From the NCBI GenBank assembly GCA_964036045.1, contig OZ038392.1, positions 27,396,663 to 27,460,662 of the forward strand: 64,000 bases of DNA, in the 5' to 3' direction. Source of the DNA: Eutreptiella sp. 'Long Island Sound 2002' (taxonomy: Eukaryota > Euglenozoa > Euglenophyceae > Eutreptiales > Eutreptiaceae). The notes below the pieces were generated by a model, which made no database searches, was not told the DNA's origin, and was given only the letters and a program-made list of their open reading frames with translations. A program made the translations under genes and the position numbers. Shown here in pieces: positions 41,281 to 52,365 of the stretch. Positions within the stretch are counted from its first letter, which is position 1, and every line of letters begins with the position of its first letter.

Positions 41281-42549
41281 ATGCCTCGCCGAGGGGGGGT
41301 CGGGCCGGGGCAGCCCAGAGCCAGCCGCCGAGCGCAGGAGGCGGCCGTCCGGGGCCTAGTAGCGGACGCGGTTACGGAGGCGCACGAGGCGCACGCTGCC
41401 GCCCAGCACGACCCGCCGGCAGGGCGAGGGCCTTCCTCAGCCAGGCCGCCATCCAGGCCGTCCGCGCCCTGAACGGAGCAGGGTCCCCTACGCTTCTCCC
41501 GGCGATGCACCGGATCGTGAACGCTGTCTAGCCTGGGCTCATCAGCCCGGAGGCGGCCCTCTACGGGCACTGGACGGAGTGGCGCACGTCCAACCGGTCA
41601 GGCCGGCCCCTGTCCATGGGGGACACCTTGCGGCTGACGGGCACGGGTCCGCCATGTCCCTCCACAGCAGCGCCCCAGCCCTGCTGCACGCCCTCAGGAC
41701 GCGCTGCCCCGGGGACACGGCCCCGTACCTGAACCAGGCGCGGGCCACATACCCAGGAGGAGTGTCCTAGTTGGACGCGGCACTCCACCTTCTACATCTG
41801 GTGGACGAGGACCTGGAGGTGGGCGAAATCACGGTATTCGTGGACGGCGCGGAAGAGGCGCCCACCGGCCCCCGCCTGACCAACCCGGTGTACGACGGCG
41901 CCAGGCCGACCCCCCCGTACGCCGTCATGTGCGAGGCGTTCCCCAGGGAGCCCACCTGGTGGCCCGCCATCCCGCGGCTGAACCAACCCGAACCTGTCCC
42001 CCGCCGTCTCCAGGACCAGGGCTGCCCACCACAGGGGGCAGGTCCTCTGGCAAGAGCGCCTGGGCATCCCCCTGCTCCTCCTCGTCGTCGCGACCCGCGG
42101 GGACCCGGAGCGGGTCCTGGGGATCACTCCCACCCAACTGTACGGGGCAGCGCCCGTACCCCGCCCCCCCCCTCCCGGCGCTTGCGGCGCGGGACGGGGT
42201 ACACACCTTCCTGCGAACACAGGAGGTCACCGCCGTTACGGGGGTCCACCTAGTGCGGCTCCCCTCGGCACCACCCGACGACCCCGGGGGGCCCAGGGCC
42301 CTGAGCTCCGCCCCAGACGGGGAGCTGTGGCGCAACGTGTGGGCCGCGTGGCTCACCCGCCTCCCACCCCAGTGGCGATGGATGGCCACCGGTCTCCGCC
42401 TGCACGGGGCTAACGCCACCGCTGGCCCCCCCTCCCCTCCCCCCCTCCCCCCTGCGGAGCACTGCAGAGCACTGCCCACGGCACAACACAGATGCACCAG
42501 GAGGTACCTGGGAGGGCACACCTGCCAATACGCATGCCTACCAGGATAA
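41281..42549 (+). pseudogene. GC-rich element, first ORF, frameshifted
   Basis: ATG 41281 begins MPRRGGVGPGQPRASRR. After a shift near 41400 the text reads LSQAAIQAVRALNGAG, then TAG 41529-41531, then PGLISPEAALYGHWTEW. A further shift leads to SSAPALLHALRTRCPG, TAG 41768-41770, and LDAALHLLHLVDEDLEVGEI. The last part, VHTFLRTQEVTAVTGVHLV to WRWMATGLRLHG, ends at TAA 42547-42549, followed after one codon by TGA. Codon-like composition is consistent along this path, so it was one protein of about 400 residues. No domain is recognised; it occupies the gag/ORF1 position. Confidence 0.45.
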
Positions 42550-42554
42550 CAGTG

Positions 42555-43151
42555 ATGTCGGACTCCGATGGCTCCCCCCAGCGGGACGACCGCCACCACC
42601 ACCGGTCCCGCTCCCGCTCCCCCGTCTCCCCGGGATGCGCGGCGGAGACCCTTGCGGAGCGCGAGGAGCGGCGGCTGGCGGAGGCAGCGATGCCGGTCGG
42701 GCCGCCGGCTGGGCAGCCCCGGGCAGCCTCTGCCGACACCGGGCCGTCGACCCGGGGACCTCCGCCGGCCGAGGAGACCGCCCCCGCCGCCCAGGCTGCA
42801 AGCCCTGCCGCCCCACCCCCGGAGGGGGCCCCAGGCGCACAGGGGGCTGAGACCGCAGCCCGAGCAAGCCGCGCCGCGGCCCCAACCGCGGCCCCCAGCA
42901 CGCCGCCAGCGCGGGGGGGGGCCCCGGTGCGGGCCCCGGGCGCCTCGCCGAGACCCGCCGCAGCCGCAGAGGAGGGCGAGGAAGGTGCACAAGGAGCCGA
43001 GACCGCGGCCCCCGCGGGCCGCGCCACCGCCCCGGCAGCCCACGCCGCGGCCCTCAGCACGCCGCGGGCGCGAGGGACGGACCCCGCGCGGGCCAGGAGC
43101 GCCTCGCCGGGGGCCCTCGCAGCCGAAGTGGAGGGCAGAGAGGGCGCCTAG
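42555..43151 (+). CDS. Ala/Pro-rich protein with an internal duplication
   Basis: ATG 42555 opens MSDSDGSPQRDDRHHHRSRS, an Arg/Ser-like start. Two copies of an Ala/Pro/Arg-rich unit of about 50-55 residues follow, each beginning GAQGAETAA. It ends at TAG 43149. It starts six bases after the TAA that ends the previous ORF. Low complexity prevents assignment. Confidence 0.4.
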   Translation: MSDSDGSPQRDDRHHHRSRSRSPVSPGCAAETLAEREERRLAEAAMPVGPPAGQPRAASADTGPSTRGPPPAEETAPAAQAASPAAPPPEGAPGAQGAETAARASRAAAPTAAPSTPPARGGAPVRAPGASPRPAAAAEEGEEGAQGAETAAPAGRATAPAAHAAALSTPRARGTDPARARSASPGALAAEVEGREGA

Positions 43152-43361
43152 TACCGCGCCCACGCCAATCCCAGCCACACCCATACCAGTCCCCCCAAGC
43201 CATACCCCCCCAAGGCCGCCTTCCCTACGGACAGCCGCGGCCCATCCGCCCCCCGGCACCCGAGCCTACGCCGCCAGGTGTCACGCTGCCGCAGCTGCGG
43301 CGGCAACAGGACGCCCGGCGCGTGATCCGGGAGGGGGGGGACAGCACGCAGGCGGGGCAGG

Positions 43362-44624
43362 GTGCCGGCCACGGGAGCGCGGAGCGGGGGACAGGAGGCG
43401 ACAGGGGGAGTCCCCAGGGACAAACGCAGGGGGCAGGCCCTGGGCGCACGCGGCAAGGAGCGAGGGCGAAAGTGTGGGCAAGGTACCGAGGCCAGCGGCA
43501 GCGGAGGGGGACAGAGTGCGGGCAGCGGACGGCACAACACGGGACATGGAACGAGGAAAGGGCAAGGGCACGGGAAGGACACGCAGGGGCACGAGCAGGG
43601 CGCCAAGGCGGGCGGCCACGGAGCGCATGGAGTGGAGCGGGGCGCGGTTGGCGAGCGTGGGCGCAGCCAAGCGCATGGGCACGGGCACGTGACGGATACA
43701 GGCGCAGGCAGGGCAGGCCAGGACGCAGGTGACAGGGGGCGGGACCCACAGCGCGGACAGGGGGACAAAGGCGTGGGAGCCGGGAAGGGACCAAAGGGCA
43801 AGGGCAAGGGCGCCGTGGGCCCCCGGGGACAGACGGGACGGGGCACAGGAGCCACGGGGGGAGGGCCGAGCGAAAGGAGGGGGACGGGGGGCGGGGCGCC
43901 CCCGCAGCCGGACGTGCAGCCGGTGATGTGCAACCACCCCCGGCATCCAACAAATGCCGGCGCACCACAGCCACCACCACGGCCACCACCACGCCCACCT
44001 CTACACCATCGACCCCGACACCGGAGACCTCATCCCCCCCGAACCCCCCCGACCCCAGCACCAGCCAGCCCCCCCCGCGCCGAGGGCGGAGCCGGGGCGG
44101 ATGGCCACTGCCTCGGCGGCGGGGGGGCGGGGCGCCGCGCCGGCGCCCCAGGCACAGGGGCTGCAGGGGGCGCCCGCGCGGGCGCAGAGGGGGCCCGGCC
44201 CTGGGACCGGGACTGCGACACGGTCCCAGACTCCCTGGGGGGTGAGGCCCTCCCCCTGGTGGTGGAGGTGTATGGGTGGCTGAGCTGGGCCTACTCGGGG
44301 ACCACCAGGGGGATGAGGAACCGGCCCTTCGATGCCGTGCTCCTCCGGAGGGACGGGGGTAACCGGGAGGTGCCCCTGGGGGGGTGGGCGGCCCCAGAGG
44401 ACCACGAGAGGGTCCCCTTGGCGGTGATTCGGGCGGCGTGGCCCGACAGGGAGCCGTCGTGGCCGGCTTTCCTGGAGGGGGGGGCGGTGCTCCGCATCAC
44501 GGATGCGGATGCCAACAACTGGCTCCCCCGGGCTTGCCGCAACGCCCTCACCCACTGGCGCTACCGCCAGCGGAACCTGCCACCGCCGCAGCCCCAGCCC
44601 CCACACAAACGACGACGCAGGTGA
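43362..44624 (+). CDS. C-terminal part of the GC-rich element protein
   Basis: The first two thirds of this 420-codon frame are Gly/Arg/His-rich and doubtful. From about 44215 the text is globular: LPLVVEVYGWLSWAYSGTTR, RPFDAVLLRRDG, WPAFLEGGAVLRITDADANN, ALTHWRYRQRN, then a Pro/Arg-rich tail and TGA 44622-44624. No RT or endonuclease motif. It may be the end of a long ORF1. Unrecognised. Confidence 0.45.
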   Translation: MPATGARSGGQEATGGVPRDKRRGQALGARGKERGRKCGQGTEASGSGGGQSAGSGRHNTGHGTRKGQGHGKDTQGHEQGAKAGGHGAHGVERGAVGERGRSQAHGHGHVTDTGAGRAGQDAGDRGRDPQRGQGDKGVGAGKGPKGKGKGAVGPRGQTGRGTGATGGGPSERRGTGGGAPPQPDVQPVMCNHPRHPTNAGAPQPPPRPPPRPPLHHRPRHRRPHPPRTPPTPAPASPPRAEGGAGADGHCLGGGGAGRRAGAPGTGAAGGARAGAEGARPWDRDCDTVPDSLGGEALPLVVEVYGWLSWAYSGTTRGMRNRPFDAVLLRRDGGNREVPLGGWAAPEDHERVPLAVIRAAWPDREPSWPAFLEGGAVLRITDADANNWLPRACRNALTHWRYRQRNLPPPQPQPPHKRRRR

Positions 44625-45130
44625 CGGCCGGGCCCCGCCGGCCCAGGCGATGAGCGCGAGGGGGTGGAGAGGGGACACTGCCGCGGGACGCCCCCCCAGC
44701 GGGATCGGGCCCCCCAACCCACACACCCCCCCCGTACGGCGCGGCGGAGGGGCGCGCGCCACCTCCAGTGGCAGAGAGGACGGGGGCAACGGGCGCGAGG
44801 GGAGGCCCACTGCCCCGCAGCCTGCTGGCCGCTGACGACTGACTTGAACTGCCGCCCCCAGCACTCGCCGCCCCCCCCCCCCCCCCCGGCCAGCCTGCAC
44901 CGCGCGGCGGCAGCGGGAAGAGTAGGGGACCCTGGCGAGGGCCTGCACGAGGGTCTGGCACCCAAAGGGTGCAGGGGGGCGGTGGCTGGCCCCCCGGGAC
45001 CGGAACCACCAGGCCGCCCCCCCCGCGGCCTTCAGGGGGCGGCGCCAGGGGACCAGAGGGGGACTGCGGGGAACCCCCCCTCCCCCCCACCCCCTCTCCG
45101 CAGGGAACCCATAACGCCTCAGGAGAGGCG
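44625..45130 (+). other. GC-rich 3' region with a 17-base C run
   Basis: No supported ORF. C17 at 44871-44887. Stretches such as GCCAGGGGACCA recur near 47830, linking this region to the modules in the 47-48.6 kb insertion. Confidence 0.5.
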
Positions 45131-45754
45131 ATGTGTTTACACGGCATTATCACAAATTCCACAGGTACAGGAGGACAACGAAAAGTGAAGAGAACCGGAG
45201 ACGTGGTGCGCACAGGTGCGACAAGCAAGCGAACAAACAAACTGGGTACACAGCAGCACGAAAAGGAACACGAACACAGGCAAAAGGAAATAAGACCAGG
45301 CGCATATGAACCTGGCACCTGATATGACAGCGCAAAGACCTGCCATAGTAAGCAGGCATTAAGACCCGAGAGATGAGACGGGCAGGCATACCACAGGGCA
45401 CACAACACACTCAAACACACACCGGCCCAGCGCAACAACACTGGCATGTTACTCAGGACGCACAAGCGGAAGCTGGCGATCCGGTAACAAGGCCAAGAGG
45501 TAGCGATTCGATCACCGCAATGATGGAGTCGACGCGCATGAGCAGCCAAGCGGCAGCCCGCGAACTGCGTGATCATGGCCCGCAAAGCCGAAAAATTCAA
45601 TGACAGACCGCATATGCCATAGAGAGAATGAGAGACAATCATAATACACACAATTATGATTGTCGATACACACACAGAGGGGACAAACACACAGCACAGG
45701 GGGCAAGAAACAACAAGGGGCACCACGCAACCCCACAACCTCATACAGATCCAC
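45131..45754 (+). other. A+C-rich leader of the plus-strand LINE-like element
   Basis: The plus strand is rich in ACA, CACA and AAGG words, without a supported ORF, and leads directly to the ATG at 45755. Confidence 0.45.
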
Positions 45755-47031
45755 ATGGCGTCGGTCCCAGGGTCCCCAGGACAGCTCGCGAAAGTCCTCA
45801 CACTGAATACATTTATCCAGTGGGGAGACACTGAAGTGCGCCAAGAAAAAGAGCTGAATCAATGGAAGTCAGTGGACGATGAAGAACGATGGGTGGACCT
45901 GGCGATTGCCCTGCATGAAGGGGCAGTGCCAGCCAAACTACTGGCACTTTACACCATACCAAAGGAGGGACTCACGGACACAACCAGCGCTGCCATGGCC
46001 CTAAGGGACGAACAGGTGTGTGTCCAATCCTACCACGTGGCGCTGGAGGCCATCACGGAAGAGCAAGTCACGGAGCTCCAAAGAACAATGAAAAGTGTAG
46101 GAGCAAACATGCAGAAATTGGAAGGATTGGGAGATCACCACCAGCTGGCGGTAGCACAGGAAGTTCAAAGGATTCCCAAAGGAGAAGGAAGTAAAGTGAT
46201 TGGCAACAAACACCTCCAAGTGGGAGGAGAACAAAGTACACAGCAAGCATGGAAGAAGCACATAGCCAACGTGGCGCGCATGGTTGGATTTGTGGCAAAA
46301 AAGCATGAGGCGGACAAGCCACCAAACAAGAAGCCACCGGTGTAGCCCGAAGATGAAAGAGACATATACATCCAGCGATTTCTTGATGAACAAGCAGAGC
46401 TGGTAACACAAGTGGAAGAGCAAAAGAACAAGCCCCAGACAAGGGCATCACCGAGCAAAGAGGAGCTGACAGCAAAGCTGAAGCAAGCAGAAAAGACGGC
46501 GGCAAAAGCACAGAAGGATCAACAAAAAGAAAGACTACGACAGGAATTGGCGGCGATGGAGGAAGACAGCTCTGAATCTGAAGATGGGACGGACGGCCTG
46601 ATGACACTGCTGCAGAGCAAAAAGAAGAAGCACAAGACCAAGGACCAAGATCAAGCGGGCGGTGTAGGGAAAAAGAAGGGGAGCGAAAAAGGGAAAGAAA
46701 CGGATATGAGGCGAATGTTCCGCAACCTGAAGCGCAAACGAGAGCCGGATGAGGATGAAGAAGACAGCGAGGACAACAAATACGTGGACATCACGGAAGA
46801 ACAGCAAGCGCTGAAGGTGATACAGCTGAAAGGAATACGCTGCAGCAACCCCAACCGAGTGGCACAATTCATCAATGAAAAGTTCAAGTTCCACAACCTG
46901 GCGGACATGTGGCCAGCACTGTGTGCTGTGGTGGATGGCAGAAGTGAAAGACCGCTGCTGCTGGCGGTGGATGCGGCCAGCTACGAGGCATACATGGGAC
47001 GAAGAACGATGAGGCAAGCAGCCCTCAAAGG
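45755..47031 (+). pseudogene. LINE-like ORF1, 5' portion (charged, coiled coil)
   Basis: ATG 45755 opens MASVPGSPGQLAKVLTLN. The frame runs to 47031 with a single TAG at 46343-46345. Residues up to about 195 include VSSxx-poor helical text such as ITEEQVTELQRTMKSVG. After the TAG comes a strongly charged coiled coil (KAQKDQQKERLRQEL), an acidic patch, a Lys-rich tract and DEDEEDSEDNKYVD. The end is globular: IRCSNPNRVAQFINEKF, ALCAVVDGRSERPLLLAVDA. A 3.56-kb insertion then breaks the frame; it rejoins exactly at 50597. ORF1 proteins of LINEs usually bind element RNA and often have coiled coils. Confidence 0.65.
47023..47031. repeat. 9-bp target-site duplication, left copy
   Basis: CCTCAAAGG, repeated at 50588-50596. 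Confidence 0.7.
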
Positions 47032-47033
47032 TG

Positions 47034-47640
47034 ACAGAGGGGGGGTTTCAAGTCAGATGGGGCCTCCAAGGGGGCGGTCCACGGGCCGCCCCTCACCCCC
47101 CCCACCCCGGGGCGGCACTTCAGCCCCGACCGCACGCGCGCGCCGGAAGGGAGCGCGCCGGTGACACGGAGAGAGCCAGAAAGGAGTACCGCAGGCCGCC
47201 GCCCGGAACGAGAGCAGGGAGGCCGCGGCGCGACACCCCCCCCCCCCCCGCCCCCCCACCGGCCCGCCAGCCGCGGGGGCCCCGGCCCCCACCCCCCGAG
47301 GCAGAGGGGATGGACCCCCCCCGCCCGAGAGGGGAGCCGGAGTGTGACCCGCCCCCCCGCCCCAGCCGCCGGCTCAAACGGGGGCCGCGAAGAACAAGTG
47401 GGCCCACGCCTGCGCACCGGGACACCGCGCAGATCGTGCCCAGAGAAGCCGGGTGGGCGCGAACCGGAATGGTATGGGGGGCCACGCCCCCCATGGACAG
47501 CACGACGCCAGTGACGCCCGCTTTGTTGCCTACCCAGGGAAAGCGGCGCGTCACCTCCCGCGGGAGGGAGTGCGGAGACAACAAGCGCGGGGGGAAACCT
47601 GCTGCCCCGCAACCCGCTAACCACTGACCGCTAACCCTCA
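47034..47640. repeat. GC-rich module, copy 1
   Basis: It begins GACAGAGGGGGGGTTT and shares long near-identical blocks with 48152-48620, including CGCACGCGCGCGCCGGAAGG and GGGGGGCCACGCCCCCC. It carries an extra P-rich expansion in the middle. Confidence 0.75.
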
Positions 47641-48151
47641 CGGCCACCCCCGGCCGGCCAGCGCAGCGCGACAACGGCCGGGGGATGAGGGGCCCCAGAG
47701 AGGGGCTGCGTGAGAATCCGGCTCGCGGTAGAGGAGGGCGGGGGAAGGGCGCGACCCCCCTGGCCGATGGCTGGCCCCCGGGGCCAGGACTGCAAAGCCG
47801 CCCCCCCCCCCTTGACCGACAGGAGGCATCGCCAGGGGACCAAAGGCCCCCCCCCACTCCCCCCTCCCCCCCCCCCCTCCCACACAGGCCCGAGAGCGGG
47901 CGGGGGGGCGGCCCCCCCACCCCCCCCCCCCCCCGCACCCACCCCAGCTGGGGAGCCACAGGCGCCGCCCTCCGCCCCCCCAGGGCCGGGGGGGCGCCCC
48001 CACCCACAGCAGGATCGGCGACACGGTAAGGGCAACGGCGGCTGGACCTGCTCCCGCGAACCCACACAGGCGTGCCGGAGCAACGCGCACAACGGAACAC
48101 GAAGGAGGCCGCGCCCCGCATGACCCTCCCGTAACCACAGCCCACTCCGAG

Positions 48152-48620
48152 GGGACAGAGGGGGGGTTTGCAGGTCAGCCGGGGCCCCCAGGGGAGCGGT
48201 CCACGGGCCGCCCCTCACCCCCCCCCACCCCGGGGCGGCACTTCAGCCCCGACCGCACGCGCGCGCCGGAAGGGAGCGCGCCAGCGACACGGAGAGAGCC
48301 AGAAAGTGGTACCGCAGGCCGCCGCCCGGAACAAGAGCAGGGAGGCCGCGGCGCAACACCCCCCCCGAGGCAGGGGGGATCGGCCCCCCCCACCCGAGAG
48401 GGGAGCCGGAGTGTGACCCGCCCCCCCGCTCCAGCCGCCGGCTCACATGGGGGCCGCGAAGAACAAGCGGGCCCACGCCTGCGCACCGGGACGCCGCACA
48501 GATCGTACCCAGAGAAGCCGGGTGAGCACGAACCGGAGTGGTATGGGGGGCCACGCCCCCCATGGACAGCACAACGCCAGTGACGCCCGCTTTGTTGCCT
48601 GCCCAGGGAAGGCAGAGGGA
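48152..48620. repeat. GC-rich module, copy 2
   Basis: Direct repeat of 47034-47640, about 1118 bases downstream. Both begin GACAGAGGGGGGGTTT and share the run ending GCTTTGTTGCC. Confidence 0.75.
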
Positions 48621-48887
48621 CGGAAAGAGGCAGAGCGACCCCCCGCCCTACAGTCAGTCGGCGATCCGGCGGTGCTACTGTCCGCCTCTTACCCCTGTGC
48701 ACGTCAGTCGGCGATCCGACGGTGCCGCACCCCACCCAGCCCCCTCCCCCCCTGTCCCGACCCCGTGCACGTGGACTCGGGCCTCCCGGCACGCGCAACA
48801 CGCTTCACAACGCACAGCCCCACCCTCAGGACTGGATTCATAGCCGACGACACCCCTAAGTCGCGTAAGAGACTCCCGCGGCCCAGT

Positions 48888-48945
48888 AGTGAGAGCGTAG
48901 GTCTTCAATCGTCCAGTGCGGGGGTTCGATCCCAGGCGTTGGTGC
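48888..48945 (+). other. tRNA-like (SINE-type) segment
   Basis: CCAGTAGTGAGAGCG resembles an RNA polymerase III A box, and GGGGGTTCGATCCC is a good B box about 30 bases on. No full cloverleaf can be drawn. An A/T-rich tail follows to about 49020. A SINE head is more likely than a working tRNA. Confidence 0.4.
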
Positions 48946-49329
48946 TCCTGGGATCCCTTGTTTTGAAATGAAAATTGCGTCAAATTGAAACTCAATTTGT
49001 GCTTCTATGCCCTCAGCACACGATAGCAAAGCAAGAAGCCTCAGCCAATAATGTACTGGTCGTAATGAACTCCGAGCGTCTCAAACACTAACGGGCACGT
49101 AGAGCTCTCTAGTTGGTGACGTGGGAACCACCTCCCCCTCCAGCAACTCGCGCCACCACTGATACCGGTGGATCGGGTGGAGGTCTCGTTCGTTTTACCC
49201 CCCACCCTAGAAAAACAAAACACATGGGAGCCACCCACCCCTGCAGCAGTGCGCACCGTCACCTGTACTCGAACAGGTCGACGGGAGGCCTCGTCCGGTA
49301 TTCGAGGGGATCGGTGGGAGACCACCGAT

Positions 49330-49385
49330 CACGGGGTTCGAACCAGCTCCTTCGCGGCGCGCGCCTGGTGCGCTACCTCCGGGGC
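49330..49385 (-). other. tRNA-like segment, minus strand
   Basis: On the minus strand TAGCGCACCAGG (A-box-like) is followed after about 19 bases by GGTTCGAACCCC (B-box-like). No complete acceptor stem is seen. Confidence 0.35.
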
Positions 49386-50326
49386 GGCTGCCTTCTGAGA
49401 TACACTGGCAGCCGGGTCACAGAACAAACGAGCCCGCAACCCCCTCCCCCTGTGCTAAGAGTAAGCCCGCTGTAGGGGTGCTCTGCTGGGCCATGAGCTG
49501 GAACATTGGTGCACCACTCCAGCCACGGTCACCCCAACCCCCCCACGCATCCCGCAGGGCGAAGCTCCGTGCGCATCGGGCTCGTCATGGGAATCCGGCG
49601 GACCGGCGCCTGGACATCAAGTCGACACCTCTCTCCCCCCCCACAGGAACAGAGCGGGGCCCCCACAACCGCACGCCCGCGCCCACAACGCAACGGTCGA
49701 AAGCACCCCCCCGGGGACGCCCTGCTGCCGCCCCCACAACCCCAAGCCAAGTAGGGGGGAACCGGGACCGGACCGCCCCCCCCCAAGCACGCCAGACGGA
49801 GCACGGGACCGGGGCAGGACACGCGGAGGGGCACGGACCACATGGAACGGCCCTACCAGCGCCCAGTGCCGGGACCACGCGAGATGCGCGCGCCACACCA
49901 CCCAGCGGGGAGCGGACACCGCGAGAGCGCGAGCGCACACACACGAAAAGGACACGCGGGGAACACCAGAAGGGCAACCGGACCGAGCGCGCGGAACGCG
50001 CAGACCGCATGGAATGGCGTACCAGCGAGCGAGGATAAGGGACACCCGGACGGGACGGCCCGCCACACGCAGCGCGGAACACGCGGGGCGGGAAGGGGGA
50101 AGAAGGGGAGACACAACACCAGGTACCGGCCCGAACCCCCCCGAACCGGCCGCGAGCGCCGCGCACACACAGACGGGACACTGCACCCGCCAAGGCAGTA
50201 GTGGCGCACAGCGCCACGCCCCAACCCCTAGGTTAGGCAGCCTCCGCGCCAGCCCAAGGGGGTCCCACTGGCGACAAGCCAGTAGCACGGGCCCGGCGGC
50301 GCCGGTGCCCCGGGCGACCACGCATT

Positions 50327-50400
50327 AGGGGGGCGACACAGTGGGTAAGCGCCCGCAGCCACGGCTGCGAATTGATGCACTGACCGGGGAGTGGCGAAAC
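50327..50400 (+). other. tRNA-like 5' half near the end of the insertion
   Basis: GACACAGTGGGTAAGCGC resembles a tRNA D arm/A box, followed by the stem CGCAGC/GCTGCG. A B box is only weakly matched. It lies about 200 bases before the CCTCAAA tail, as a SINE head would. Confidence 0.35.
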
Positions 50401-50587
50401 GGGGACGCCGGGGAAGGACGGGGCTCCGAGCTCGGTGAACCCGGGGGACTCCGCCACCAGGCAGGAGGTGCGTCTTGGAGGGCCCCCCACTAGGGCCCGG
50501 TGGGGAGGATATCACCTGGCCCGACCAGGTGGCCCCCCGGGGCCGAAAGGCGTCTAGTACCCGCAAAATCAAACCTCAAACCTCAAA

Positions 50588-50596
50588 CCTCAAAGG
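50588..50596. repeat. 9-bp target-site duplication, right copy
   Basis: CCTCAAAGG, the counterpart of 47023-47031. The CCTCAAA tail units just before it make the exact boundary ambiguous by one unit. Confidence 0.65.
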
Positions 50597-50855
50597 AGTG
50601 GCCATGTCCACCAGTAGAAGAGTGCCGATGGGGTAGAGTGACATGCCACATACCCAAGGATCAAGCCACACCGGTAACGAGAGGGGGGCCAAGCAAAGGA
50701 GGAGACCCGGCGATCAACATCACGTCAGCAGGTCTCAGTGGGACCCTGGGCTGAATTGTTATCCTCACAATGGCGCCACACACACCCACAACACCGTTCA
50801 TATCCATATGGGGGATGGGGAAACAAGAACGCACAGGGGGAACAGTCATGTTTGA
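50597..50855 (+). pseudogene. LINE-like ORF1, 3' portion
   Basis: Once the insertion is removed, codon GGA spans the junction and the ORF1 frame continues as GVAMSTSRRVPMG, meets TAG 50634-50636, continues SDMPHTQGSSHTGNERG and ends at TGA 50853-50855. It overlaps the start of the next ORF by about 86 bases, as ORF1/ORF2 often do. Confidence 0.5.
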
Positions 50856-52365
50856 TATGCACATAGACGAGCATATGCTGAGACAGGCGGTGCAAAATAA
50901 CGGGATGTGGGTACAGAAGGGTGGCACCAGGGCCTACACAGCGTAAGGAGCGAGTGCAGGCAACAAGCCAAAGCACACCATGCAAGTGGGGGGGAGCCGG
51001 CCACTGCACCCAGGGGTACTGGACACCCAGGGGACGTCCATGGCATGGGAGTATCGTCGCACCACGAGTGGGCGGCCACAAATGGGCCAAACCCTGAAAC
51101 AACCACATGGACCAATGATGAATCCCCGCATGCACCCCTGGATGATCACAGGCAATGAACGCACACAAGTGGCACACTGGGTGGCCATAACCACTCTGGG
51201 TCTGGAATGGCACATGAACCCAGACAGTGTCAGCAGGCACTGGAAGAGCATCGAGCAACGAGGTCGGCCACAACACATTACACTCACAGCACAAGCACAC
51301 AGGGCGGAGAGAGTGCACACAGTAGAGTCAGGGGACATGGAGTTCGGGGGAGCCATGTTTCGCCTACAAATGTCCCACAATTGGTGGAGACACTATGGAG
51401 TGCCAAGATACACTGCACAGAAGATCATGGGAACGGCAGGGGAATGGGTGCTGCCAGCATATGATGTATTTGTACTACAATGGACCATCCTGCGCAAAAG
51501 AGTGTGGCGCAGAAAAGATGGTGGTAAAGGAAGGAAATGTGCACAGGTATGGGCGAGCATGAAAGGCAATGAGAGAGCCTTGTTTGAAGAGTGGGCCAGG
51601 GCCTGGGGCACAAAGGAGGAGGACATATCAGCAATGGAACTGCGATGCACAATAGCACACAGCGATGGGCACACCATTTGCAGTGCATACCTGCACCCAC
51701 AAACACAACTGCCCAAGATGCACTATACGGCATCCATATGGAGTGGGATGCGTAATATCCTGTCACAAGGGCGGGGAGGGAAGGTAACCATAACAGGCAT
51801 GTTTGTCAATGCGCGAAGCATGACAGCAAGCAAATGACAAGAGATAAGGACAGTGGCACTACGGAACAGAGCCACCCTTGTGGCGGTGGCGGAAATATGG
51901 GGGGCGGAGAGAAGGGACCCCCTGTTCATGGGATACAAGAGGCGAATATCCAAGCACATGGGGATCGAGAAGGGGATTGCGGTGTGTGGACATACAGATA
52001 GGGTCAGGCACATCGGAAAAGTGCATGACGACAGATGGGCCATGGCAGTGTTGGCACGAATGGCACACCACACCAGACTGCTCATAGTATTGCACATGCC
52101 ACAACGCAATGCACCAGGTGACTACGCCAAGTGCCTGCAAACACTCACGGCAGTGTACCCATTGCATGCATATGCGCAATGTATCATATGTGGTGATTGG
52201 AACAGATATGTCCCCACACACACACACACAGCACAGTGGATGCAGGACACAAGAATGTACGCGCACACCACAGGACATGAAGCGAGAGACCATAAAGACT
52301 GGGTGATCACGTCCCAGGCCATGAAGCCAGATGTGGTGCACTACAGTGATGGCGTGACCATGCAA
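50770..52365 (+). pseudogene. LINE-like ORF2: N-terminal region and endonuclease
   Basis: ATG 50770 opens MAPHTPTTPFISIWGMG. The frame is open to about 52365 apart from TAA 50944-50946 and TGA 51835-51837. The first 350 residues are unassigned (WWRHYGVPRYTAQKIMG, VWRRKDGGKGRKC). From 51790 the text follows an AP-endonuclease: MFVNARSMTASK, then LVAVAEIWG, LLIVLHMPQRNAPGDY and IICGDWNRY (GDWN in place of GDFN). The C-terminal part of the fold (S-D-H-x-P type) is missing because the frame passes into gypsy sequence. The domain would nick target DNA; here it is broken. Confidence 0.6.

Larger units (their letters stand above)
47032..50587. mobile_element. 3.56-kb GC-rich insertion ending in CCTCAAA repeats
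   Basis: It is flanked by the 9-bp repeat CCTCAAAGG. Its right end carries three CCTCAAA-type units, like the short-repeat tails of LINEs and SINEs. Removing it plus one CCTCAAAGG restores the ORF1 frame. Inside are two copies of a roughly 500-bp GC-rich module and three tRNA-like segments, so it looks composite. No long credible ORF; the GC-rich frames mirror each other on both strands. Confidence 0.65.

Noticed and set aside
41925-43259. Minus-strand 444-codon frame
   Set aside because: Gly/Arg-rich mirror of the plus-strand GC-rich ORFs, which have better amino-acid balance.
44548-45831. Minus-strand 427-codon frame with Cys- and Leu-rich start
   Set aside because: It is antisense to an A+C-rich leader, which by itself produces Cys/Leu/Val-rich text; no transmembrane protein family is suggested.
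48888-48945. A genuine tRNA gene
   Set aside because: A and B box words are present but I could not pair a 7-bp acceptor stem or a proper anticodon arm.
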